NCBI GenBank assembly: GCA_002393895.1
Contig: DGUE01000189.1
Location: 1 to 10,897 of the forward strand
Length of the DNA: 10,897 bases
Direction of reading: 5' to 3'
Origin: Bacteroidales bacterium UBA4318
GTDB lineage: Bacteria > Bacteroidota > Bacteroidia > Bacteroidales > UBA932
Part shown: positions 1 through 7,116 of the stretch, in pieces
How the letters are laid out: each line of letters begins with the position of its first letter
Position numbering within the stretch: the first letter of the stretch is position 1
Program-made: the position numbers and the translations under genes
The notes under the pieces: model-generated
The model's input: the letters and a program-made list of their open reading frames with translations, nothing else
What the model was told of the DNA's origin: nothing
Databases searched by the model: none

Positions 1-37
1 ACTACGCTGCAAATCTAAGGTTTGCCATATCTGAAAC

Positions 38-592
38 ATGAGCGGGAAAAGAGATAAATATCGGATGATGTCTGATTCGGAACTGACTGCTGCTGTCCGC
101 AGTGGGGACGACCGGGCATTCGACGCCCTTTTCTTAAGGTGGTATCCTCAGGTGTGCAGGTTTCTGCTGGCGCTTGTAAAGGATATTGCGCTCTCCGAGG
201 ATCTCGCCCAGGGAGTCTTTATGAGGTTATGGCTCTACAGGGACAGACTCGACCCTTCAAAGTCTCTCAAAAACTACCTGCTCGTGCTTTCCCGCAACAG
301 TGCTTTGGATGTTTTCAGGTCGAAACGCACTCTTGTTATGGACAATCTGGACACTCCGTCTGAAAAGCCCTCTTCGGATCGCGCTGAAGACTTGGCGGAA
401 TTCGCGGAAACTCAATCCAGGCTTATCCAGGCTGTTCAGCAGATGCCGCCCCAGCGGAGAAGCGTTTTTGAGATGAGTCGTTTCCAGCACCTCTCAAGCG
501 AAGAGATTGCCAGCAGCCTTGGACTGAGTGTCCGTACTGTGGAAAAGCATATTCAGTTGGCCCTCGACAATATTCGCAAGTTTCTCAATTAA
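38..592 (+). CDS. ECF-type RNA polymerase sigma factor (sigma-70 family, Bacteroidetes type)
   Basis: This 184-residue protein would direct RNA polymerase to promoters of the downstream transport locus. Sigma region 2 spans about residues 26-97, with the run DRAFDALFLRWYPQVCRF and the acidic SEDLAQGVFMRLW segment typical of region 2 core binding. Region 4 spans about 126-180: MPPQRRSVFEMSR is followed by a helix-turn-helix, LSSEEIASSLGLSVRTVEKH, that would read the -35 element. There is no region 3, and the length is normal for an ECF sigma factor. The FecR-type anti-sigma gene starts 33 bases downstream, the usual partner arrangement. The start is uncertain: methionines 10 and 11 (ATG at 65 and 68) also lie upstream of region 2, and no clear ribosome binding site separates the options. 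The gene upstream, and most of any promoter, lie outside the window. Family assignment is firm; control of this particular locus is inferred from position. Confidence 0.95.
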   Translation: MSGKRDKYRMMSDSELTAAVRSGDDRAFDALFLRWYPQVCRFLLALVKDIALSEDLAQGVFMRLWLYRDRLDPSKSLKNYLLVLSRNSALDVFRSKRTLVMDNLDTPSEKPSSDRAEDLAEFAETQSRLIQAVQQMPPQRRSVFEMSRFQHLSSEEIASSLGLSVRTVEKHIQLALDNIRKFLN

Positions 593-625
593 GATTACGT
601 AGAGGAAGCTCTTTATTCGTTCTAT

Positions 626-1630
626 ATGGGAAACCACATAGATCGTATGAACATTTCCCGCAATATTCTTCAGGCCTATCTGGAGGGAACTCTATCCAAA
701 GAAGAGTCTTTGGATGTGCAGCTTTACCTGGCCGAACACATGGACGATCCTATGGTTCGGAAACTCCTGGATGAGCATTTTGACAGCAACCGTTCGGATT
801 CAAGCGCTTCTTCAGACAAAGCCCTGAAATCTGTGCGCAACAGGCTCGGAATGGGAGTCGCCCCTCGTCGTCCCATCCTGTGGCTCGCAGCTGCTGTATT
901 GGCCCTGCTGCTGGTCATACCCGCATCACTCACTCTTGGTTACAAACTTCATGGGGATCCTGCTCCTGTTGCCTGGAACGAACTTACAGTCCCCATATCC
1001 CAGACTCGGGAAGTTACGCTCCCGGACGGCACGAATCTGGTGCTTAATGCAGGGTCGCGCGTTACCTGGCCTGCAGAGTTTACCGGCAGAGAGCGTGAGA
1101 TTTTCCTGGATGGGGAGGTTGTGGCGTCTGTTGCCAAGGATGCAGAGCACCCTTTCGTCATCCATTCCGGTGAGGCTGATATACGGGTACACGGAACCAC
1201 CTTCGACCTGAAGTCATACCGCGATGCCACTATGCTGGAGGTCGTGCTTCTGGAAGGATCCGTAAGCCTCATCCTCCCGGCGGAAGAAGGTAGGCGAGAG
1301 GTGCGAATGGCGCCGGGCGACATCGCCCAGTTCGACCATAATACTGGCGCAGTGTCCCTTGGAAAGGTTTCTACGGACGGGTTCAAGACTTTTAACGATA
1401 ACCACTCCTTCAGTTTTATCAATATCCCGCTCAAGGACATCGCGGCGGATCTGGAGCGCTCTTTCGGGACCCAGATCGTGGTGGCTGATGCAAGTGTAGC
1501 ATCCCAGCGTTTCCTGGCCTTCTTTACCAACGGAGAGAATCTGGACGAAATACTGAAGCTGCTCTCTCGCAACGGGAACCTGACTGTGGTCCGCTCAGAC
1601 GGGACGGTTTATTTGTACGGAAAAAAATAA
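626..1630 (+). CDS. FecR-family anti-sigma factor with C-terminal DUF4974 domain
   Basis: This 334-residue inner-membrane protein would hold the adjacent sigma factor inactive and receive a signal from the outer-membrane transporter. The cytosolic N-terminus (about 1-80) resembles an anti-sigma domain (NILQAYLEGTLSKEE). One transmembrane helix lies at about 84-106 (ILWLAAAVLALLLVIPASL). The periplasmic FecR domain covers about 119-215, with the hallmark VTLPDGTNLVLNAGSRVTWP and the later GEVVASVAKDAEHPFVIHSG and VHGTTFDLKSY segments. The C-terminal DUF4974 domain (about 262-331; FSFINIPLKDIAADLERSFG) has an STN-like pattern and is known in this family as the likely contact to the SusC signalling domain. 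Length and order are standard for Bacteroidetes FecR. An alternative start is methionine 8 (ATG at 647). AGAGGAAG at 601-608 is too far from 626 to be a convincing ribosome binding site. It probably shares a transcript with the sigma gene. Confidence 0.94.
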   Translation: MGNHIDRMNISRNILQAYLEGTLSKEESLDVQLYLAEHMDDPMVRKLLDEHFDSNRSDSSASSDKALKSVRNRLGMGVAPRRPILWLAAAVLALLLVIPASLTLGYKLHGDPAPVAWNELTVPISQTREVTLPDGTNLVLNAGSRVTWPAEFTGREREIFLDGEVVASVAKDAEHPFVIHSGEADIRVHGTTFDLKSYRDATMLEVVLLEGSVSLILPAEEGRREVRMAPGDIAQFDHNTGAVSLGKVSTDGFKTFNDNHSFSFINIPLKDIAADLERSFGTQIVVADASVASQRFLAFFTNGENLDEILKLLSRNGNLTVVRSDGTVYLYGKK

Positions 1631-1674
1631 AATATACCATATATAAAAATTACTAACCATTATCAACCTCTAAA
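1631..1674 (+). promoter_or_regulatory. AT-rich leader between fecR-like and susC-like genes
   Basis: This 44-base gap is the longest non-coding stretch inside the cluster and is strikingly AT-rich compared with its flanks (ATATACCATATATAAAAATT at 1632-1651). It ends in the AT-rich, Shine-Dalgarno-less context usual before Bacteroidetes start codons (CCTCTAAAATG). A promoter for the structural genes, possibly one read by the adjacent ECF sigma factor, would most plausibly sit here or in the end of the anti-sigma gene. I see no clean match to the Bacteroidetes housekeeping -7 element (TAnnTTTG). A TTTG at 1612-1615 is at best a -33-like fragment. The promoter role is inference from position and composition. 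Confidence 0.3.
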
Positions 1675-4600
1675 ATGAGAATAACACACTATCTGCGCAT
1701 GTTTCGCGCTATGCTGGTGTTGACGGCCCTTCTGGTCCCGGGCAAACTCGGGGCACAGAATGTGACAATGGATGCGAGGAATGTCTCCGTGCAGGAGGCA
1801 GTGACCATCCTCCAGAGTCAGGGCAATTACACCATCGTAATCAATGCGGATGACGTAGATTTGCAGAAGCGGATATCCGTCTCTGCAAAAGATGCTCCGC
1901 TCTCCGAGGTTCTGTCCCAGATTTTTGCCGGGCAGAATCTGGACTTCGCAGTTACGGGCAACACTGTGTCCGTAACCAGATCCAAGCCAGCCTACCAGAA
2001 TGCGGCTTCCAAAACCGTTTTCAGGGGCGTGGTGGTCGACCGTAACGGGGAAGCACTCATCGGCGCCTCCGTCGTCGACAGAAAATCGGGCAAATATGCC
2101 CTGACCGATGACAATGGAGAATTTGCCATCGACAAACTTGCCTTCCCGGTAGTCCTGACGGTTTCCTATCTGGGTTTCGACGATCAGGACTTTGAAATCT
2201 CCGGACGCGAGGGGCAGCCTTTCCGTTTCGTAATGACCTCCGAAAACAATGTTCTTGAAGAACTCGTGGTCGTCGGTTACGGTACCCAGAAGAGGGTTAA
2301 CCTGACCGGCGCCGTTTCGGTTATCGACGGCAAGGAACTCAACTTCCGTCCAGTTACCAACACGGCCATGGCCATTCAGGGTGCCGATCCTTCGCTGATT
2401 ATCACGAACTCCAGCGGTTCCATCGACGGCACCAACTATAGCGTCAACGTCCGAGGCAAGCTTTCGCTGAACAGCGGTTCCCCTCTCATTCTGGTAGATG
2501 GAATCGAGAGTTCGCTCACCCAGGTGAACCCTAATGATATCGAGAGCATTTCCGTGCTGAAGGATGCTTCTGCCTGCGCCATTTATGGTGCAAAGGCATC
2601 CGCGGGTGTTATCCTGATTACCACCAAGAGCGGCAGCGCAGGCGATGCGAAGATCACCTACAACGGCCGCTACAGCATATCCGCCAATACCACGTCTACC
2701 GATTTCATGACCTGCGGTTACGACTATGTGACTCTGACCAACGATTTCTACAAGACCCTGAAGGGTTATGGCGCCTGGACCTACTCTGACGAGCAGATGC
2801 AGATGCTGAAGGATCGCCGTAACGACGTGACGGAAGATCCTACCCGCCCTTGGGTTGTTCCGGATGAGACAGGAACGTATAGCTATGTTTATCTCGGCAA
2901 CTTCGACTGGTACGGATTCGTATTCAACCGCACTCGTCCCGAGACCGAGCACAACGTTACAGTGCGTGGAGGTACGGACAAGGCACGCTACTACGCATCC
3001 GCCCGTTACCTATATCGCGAAGGCCTCTTTGCCGGCGAGGCGCAGGATATCTACAACAGCCTCTCGCTGCGCGCGAAAATGGATGCCAACATCACTCCCT
3101 GGTTGACCTATTCCTCGAACGTCAGCCTGGAGCGCACCCAGTACGACTGGGGCGGATTCTGGGAGATGGACGGATCCACCGGTTATGTGAGCCAGGGTAT
3201 TCTCTGGAACGTGACCCAGAACGTGGGCCCGAACTATGTGCCTTACAATCCTGACGGCACCATTGCGATGGTCCCTGGTTTCATGGCAGATGCTACTTCT
3301 CCTCTGATGTCCGGCCGTGCCGGAACCCTCATGGACGGCCGCAACCATAACATGAACATCAACAACTACTGGACCTGGACCAACCGACTCACTGCACACA
3401 TCGTGGAGGGGCTGGATTTCATTACCGACTACACCTATCGCCGCAGGGACCGCAGGGCAAATTTCCGCAGCCTTCCCACCGCCAACAGCTACGATAACAT
3501 CAATAAGCGCATGTATTCCGGTAACGGTTTGTCAGGAGGCCTGTTCTCCAACGGTTCGGTTTATGACTTCACCAGGGAGTATCGTTACTACCAGGATGGT
3601 ACGGTGATGAATGCGTACTTCTCCTATAACGATACCTTCGGAGATCACCACGTGGCGGCCACTCTCGGTGCCAACTACGACGATTATTATGGTTCCAGCG
3701 TTACCATTCAGCAGAAAGGCTCGCTGAGTGACGTCCTTTCTTATATCAACATGGCGAACGGCGAAATCGAAAAGGCTTCCCAGTCCAACTCTTCTTACCG
3801 CACGCTGGGCTTCTTCGGCCGCGTCAATTACGACTGGAAGGGCCGCTATCTGCTGGAAGTCAGCTGCCGTTACGATGGCACCTCACGCTTCCCCAAGGGT
3901 CACCGCTGGGGCTTCTTCCCTTCAGCATCCGCAGGATGGCGCCTGAGTGAAGAGCCGTTCTGGGCCCCGGTCAAACCTTATGTCAGCAATGCCAAGGTCC
4001 GCGTCAGTTACGGTACCCTCGGCAACCAGCAGGTGGACAATTACTACTACTGGGAAGAACTTAAGACCGGTCTGCTCAGCGGATATACCTTCGACGGCCT
4101 CACCAACGCCGGTTATGCTTATGCAGATGCTCCGGTATCCAGCAGTCTGACCTGGGAGACGGTCATCTCCAAGAACCTGGGCTTTGACCTCGGATTCCTC
4201 AGGGACCGCCTGACGGTAAACGCCGACTTCTTCATCCGTGACACCAAGAACATGCTGACTGCAGGAATGTCTCTGCCTTATGTCTATGGCGAGTCTGCTC
4301 CCAAGGAGAATGCTGCAGACCTTCGTACCAAGGGTTATGAGCTGGCTATCAGCTGGAAAGATCATAAAACAGTGCTTGGCAAGCCTATGTACTATGGCGT
4401 TACCGCCACCCTCGGTGACTTCGTTACCCATATTACCCGCTTCGAGAACGAAAAGAACATTCTCAGCGACAACTACGTAGGCAAGCGCCTCGGAGATATA
4501 TGGGGTTATGTGACCGACGGTGTATTCGCAACTGATGAAGATGCTGCTGCATATGAGCAGTCAATCGATTCGTTCTCGACTGTCAACAAGGGCATCAAGG

Positions 4601-5250
4601 GCCAGGTTGCTCCCTGGAACCATCTGATGTCCGGAGATATCATCTACAAGGATCTCAACGGCGACAACAAGATCAATACCGGCGACAATACCCTCGACAA
4701 TCCTGGAGACCGCCAGGTGATAGGTAACTCCCGTCCCCGCTACAACTACGCATTCAAGGGAGATTTCAGCTGGTTTGGTTTCGACCTCAGCGTCTTCTTC
4801 CAGGGCGTAGGCAAGATGGACTGGATGCCGAATTACAACTGCATCTATTTCTGGGGCCCTTATTCCTATCAGCGCCCGACCTTCCTCCCCACGGACTTTG
4901 CCGGTAAATGCTGGTCGGCCGAACCCGGTGCAGACAACAGCAATATCGTCTATCCCCGCCAGCGCGGCCGTATCGCCAACTCTTCCAATATCGTTACCTC
5001 CGACTTCTATCTCCAGAACGCTGCTTATCTGCGTCTGAAGAACTTGACCATCGGATACACCCTTCCTGTCAAGAGCAAGATGGTGGAGAAGGCCCGCATC
5101 TACTTCTCGGGCGAAAACCTCTGGTACTATTCTCCCATGAAGAAGGCCACCAGGTACATCGATCCGGAAATTGCAACATCCTCCATCAGCGAGGACTGCA
5201 TCTATCCTTATTCCAAGACTTTCTCTGTTGGTATTGACGTAACATTCTGA
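1675..5250 (+). CDS. SusC/RagA-type TonB-dependent outer-membrane transporter with STN signalling domain
   Basis: This 1191-residue outer-membrane transporter would import oligosaccharides with its SusD partner using TonB energy. Domains in order: signal peptide (about 1-27, probable cleavage after LGA); STN domain (about 30-102, VSVQEAVTILQSQGNY and ISVSAKDAPLSEVLSQIF); carboxypeptidase-regulatory-like beta-sandwich (about 115-192, GVVVDRNGEALIGASV); TonB box-like segment (about 195-203, LEELVVVGYG); plug (about 205-320), including the SusC signature VLKDASACAIYGAKASAGV; then a 22-strand-type barrel ending in GIDVTF with a C-terminal phenylalanine. The conserved SusC loop DLNGDNKINTGD is at 993-1004. 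The STN domain marks it as a transducer able to signal to FecR, which fits the sigma/FecR pair immediately upstream. The length is normal for an STN-bearing SusC. Its stop overlaps the next start. Substrate cannot be read from sequence alone. Confidence 0.96.
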   Translation: MRITHYLRMFRAMLVLTALLVPGKLGAQNVTMDARNVSVQEAVTILQSQGNYTIVINADDVDLQKRISVSAKDAPLSEVLSQIFAGQNLDFAVTGNTVSVTRSKPAYQNAASKTVFRGVVVDRNGEALIGASVVDRKSGKYALTDDNGEFAIDKLAFPVVLTVSYLGFDDQDFEISGREGQPFRFVMTSENNVLEELVVVGYGTQKRVNLTGAVSVIDGKELNFRPVTNTAMAIQGADPSLIITNSSGSIDGTNYSVNVRGKLSLNSGSPLILVDGIESSLTQVNPNDIESISVLKDASACAIYGAKASAGVILITTKSGSAGDAKITYNGRYSISANTTSTDFMTCGYDYVTLTNDFYKTLKGYGAWTYSDEQMQMLKDRRNDVTEDPTRPWVVPDETGTYSYVYLGNFDWYGFVFNRTRPETEHNVTVRGGTDKARYYASARYLYREGLFAGEAQDIYNSLSLRAKMDANITPWLTYSSNVSLERTQYDWGGFWEMDGSTGYVSQGILWNVTQNVGPNYVPYNPDGTIAMVPGFMADATSPLMSGRAGTLMDGRNHNMNINNYWTWTNRLTAHIVEGLDFITDYTYRRRDRRANFRSLPTANSYDNINKRMYSGNGLSGGLFSNGSVYDFTREYRYYQDGTVMNAYFSYNDTFGDHHVAATLGANYDDYYGSSVTIQQKGSLSDVLSYINMANGEIEKASQSNSSYRTLGFFGRVNYDWKGRYLLEVSCRYDGTSRFPKGHRWGFFPSASAGWRLSEEPFWAPVKPYVSNAKVRVSYGTLGNQQVDNYYYWEELKTGLLSGYTFDGLTNAGYAYADAPVSSSLTWETVISKNLGFDLGFLRDRLTVNADFFIRDTKNMLTAGMSLPYVYGESAPKENAADLRTKGYELAISWKDHKTVLGKPMYYGVTATLGDFVTHITRFENEKNILSDNYVGKRLGDIWGYVTDGVFATDEDAAAYEQSIDSFSTVNKGIKGQVAPWNHLMSGDIIYKDLNGDNKINTGDNTLDNPGDRQVIGNSRPRYNYAFKGDFSWFGFDLSVFFQGVGKMDWMPNYNCIYFWGPYSYQRPTFLPTDFAGKCWSAEPGADNSNIVYPRQRGRIANSSNIVTSDFYLQNAAYLRLKNLTIGYTLPVKSKMVEKARIYFSGENLWYYSPMKKATRYIDPEIATSSISEDCIYPYSKTFSVGIDVTF

Positions 5251-7112
5251 TGCCTATGAAAAAGATTATCATACCGTTCGTCCTCCTGGCCGCCGCAATG
5301 GCGTTTTCCTCTTGCGAGGACCTTCTGACAAAGTCGCCCGAAACCAGCCTCTCGCCGGATACCTATTTCTCTTCCGAGCGTGAACTCGACCTTTGGGCCA
5401 ATAAATTCTACAATGACATCCTTCCGGATCCCGGCGACCTGGTGGAACTCAATGCGGATGACAACGGCTCATCTTCGTCGCTGAGCGCCCTTCAGAAGGG
5501 AACCCGGACTCCTTCTTCAAAATCCTGGAGCGCCGACACATGGAAGCCTCTGCGGAACATAAACTACATGCTGGAGAACAACAAGTGCTCCGACGTAGCG
5601 GTAAAGGCCCGATTCGACGGAGTCTGCTATTTCTTCCGTGCGTGGTTCTATTTCGAGAAGGTGCGCCAGTATGGCGATATTCCCTGGTACGACCACGTGA
5701 TCGGATCGGGAGATACTGAAGATTTGAACAAGCCCCGCGATTCCCGCGGATACGTGATGTATAAGGTCCTCCAGGATCTGGACAAGGCCTACGAAATGCT
5801 CCCGGCCCGCTGGCCTTCCGATGCAGTGTACCATGTGTCTAAAGATGCGGCACTCGCACTGAAGTCCCGCGCTGCCCTTTTCGAAGGAACCTTCCGTAAG
5901 TATCATGCAGGGAGTGCTTTTGTTCCCAGCGATTCCGAGACCGTGGATGGCGTAGTCATCTCTTCCGACTACTTCCTCCGCCAGGCAGCCGAGGCAGCCG
6001 GCAAGATTGTCGGCACCCGCAAACTGTACACCGGCAATACACTGAAACTGGCGGATGCCGCGACGGATGCATCCTACCGCGAGTATTTCATTCTTGAAGA
6101 TGCAGAGACGGACGAGACCATCTTTTCCCGCCGCTACAACGTGGACCTGAAGGTCCGTCACGGGCTGCAGTTCGACTTCAAGAACCAGCACCGCAGTGCC
6201 AGCCTCAGGCAGGTGAACCACTATCTGCAGGCCGACGGAACTCCTATCCAGGACCGTACCGGCTGGCAGACACTCAGCTATTATGATGTTTTCCAGAACC
6301 GCGATCCCCGTCTGTCCCAGACCATACAGGGCCCCGGCTATCTGATGGCGGACATCGATGAGACCACGAAACTCCACAAGACCGAGCAGCTGTCATGGGA
6401 AAGGACCTTCAACGGATTCCGTATCATCAAGTTCATCTCCGATACCAACCATGAAGGCGCTACCACCTCCACTACCGACTATCCGCTGATCCGTTATTCG
6501 GAAGTTCTGCTGAACTATGCGGAGGCCAAGGCCGAGCTCGGAGAGTTGACTGCAGAGGATCTCGCCAAGACTATCAACGTGATCCGTGCCCGCGTGGGCA
6601 TGCCAGGAATTACGGCCGTGCCTGCAACTGCAGATGCCCTGATGGAGAGCTATTATCCTCATGCCAAGGGCGCCCAGAAGGCAGCCATCCTGGAGGTGCG
6701 CCGCGAACGCGCAGTGGAACTCTTCTGCGAAGGCTTCCGCCAGTGGGATATGCTCCGCTGGGGAGAAGGCGCACTGCTGACTCCCAAGGCTACGGGCGGT
6801 TTCCAGGGTATCTACATTGCTGCCGACCAGGTGGGTGTCGATATAGACCTGGATAAGGACGGCAAGGCTGACCTCTATGTTTACACTGGTGCCAAAGGCA
6901 GCACCAAGGCTCCTTCTACCAACCAGATTCAGCTGGGAAGCGGTTTCACTCTCAGCAACGGGACCTCAGGCTATCTGACCTACTGGGCGGCAGAAGATTA
7001 TGTTTGGAATGAAGGCCGTGACTATCTCTGGCCCATCCCTGCAGATCAGCGTACCCTTACAGAGTATGCCCTGACGCAGAATCCGGGCTGGGATGACGGG
7101 CTGAGTCAATAA
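5250..7112 (+). CDS. SusD/RagB-family substrate-binding surface lipoprotein
   Basis: This 620-residue lipoprotein would form the lid over the SusC channel and capture glycan at the cell surface. The signal peptide ends in a lipobox with acylated cysteine 22 (AMAFSSC), followed by acidic EDLL, a common SusD start. The N-terminal SusD-like/TPR part includes FYFEKVRQYGDIPWYD (about 133-148) and LALKSRAALFEGTFRKY. The C-terminal SusD domain includes YPLIRYSEVLLNYAEAKAEL (411-430), INVIRARVGMPGI, the hallmark EVRRERAVELFCEGFRQWDM (482-501) and YLWPIPADQR near the end. ATG at 5250 overlaps the susC stop (TGATG at 5248-5252), implying translational coupling. ATG at 5256 gives the more typical MKKIIIPF signal start and is an equally good or better choice. 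Residues 533-541 carry a DxDxDGxxD loop that looks calcium-binding. The length is at the upper end of ordinary SusD proteins. Confidence 0.95.
   Translation: MPMKKIIIPFVLLAAAMAFSSCEDLLTKSPETSLSPDTYFSSERELDLWANKFYNDILPDPGDLVELNADDNGSSSSLSALQKGTRTPSSKSWSADTWKPLRNINYMLENNKCSDVAVKARFDGVCYFFRAWFYFEKVRQYGDIPWYDHVIGSGDTEDLNKPRDSRGYVMYKVLQDLDKAYEMLPARWPSDAVYHVSKDAALALKSRAALFEGTFRKYHAGSAFVPSDSETVDGVVISSDYFLRQAAEAAGKIVGTRKLYTGNTLKLADAATDASYREYFILEDAETDETIFSRRYNVDLKVRHGLQFDFKNQHRSASLRQVNHYLQADGTPIQDRTGWQTLSYYDVFQNRDPRLSQTIQGPGYLMADIDETTKLHKTEQLSWERTFNGFRIIKFISDTNHEGATTSTTDYPLIRYSEVLLNYAEAKAELGELTAEDLAKTINVIRARVGMPGITAVPATADALMESYYPHAKGAQKAAILEVRRERAVELFCEGFRQWDMLRWGEGALLTPKATGGFQGIYIAADQVGVDIDLDKDGKADLYVYTGAKGSTKAPSTNQIQLGSGFTLSNGTSGYLTYWAAEDYVWNEGRDYLWPIPADQRTLTEYALTQNPGWDDGLSQ
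6846..6872 (+). other. EF-hand-like DxDxDGxxD loop encoded within the susD-like gene
   Basis: Residues 533-541 of the SusD-like protein read DLDKDGKAD, with Asp at positions 1, 3, 5 and 9 and Gly at position 6. This is the spacing of EF-hand or thrombospondin type 3 calcium loops. It lies between the conserved EVRRERAVELFCEGFRQWDM helix and the C-terminal YLWPIP motif, in a variable part of the SusD fold. Calcium binding is a prediction from spacing only. Confidence 0.5.
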
Positions 7113-7116
7113 TAAT

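Noticed and set aside
16..25. TAAGGTTTGC just upstream of the sigma gene, resembling the Bacteroidetes -7 promoter element TAnnTTTG.
   Set aside because: The spacing between TA and TTTG is three bases instead of two (or the leading T is missing), and the -33 region lies outside the window. If real, it would favour the later ATG at 65 or 68. Too weak to annotate.
949..1572. A 207-codon minus-strand open frame opposite the FecR gene.
   Set aside because: It is serine-rich with no recognisable motif and overlaps the conserved FecR and DUF4974 coding sequence; judged to be a shadow.
1663..2952. A 429-codon open frame on the minus strand across the start of the susC-like gene.
   Set aside because: It lies wholly opposite strongly conserved STN, carboxypeptidase-regulatory-like and plug domains, has no recognisable domain or signal, and is explained as a by-product of the GC-biased codon pattern of the coding strand.
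5517..6377. A 286-codon minus-strand open frame inside the susD-like gene.
   Set aside because: It is antisense to conserved SusD sequence with no domain of its own; judged to be a shadow.
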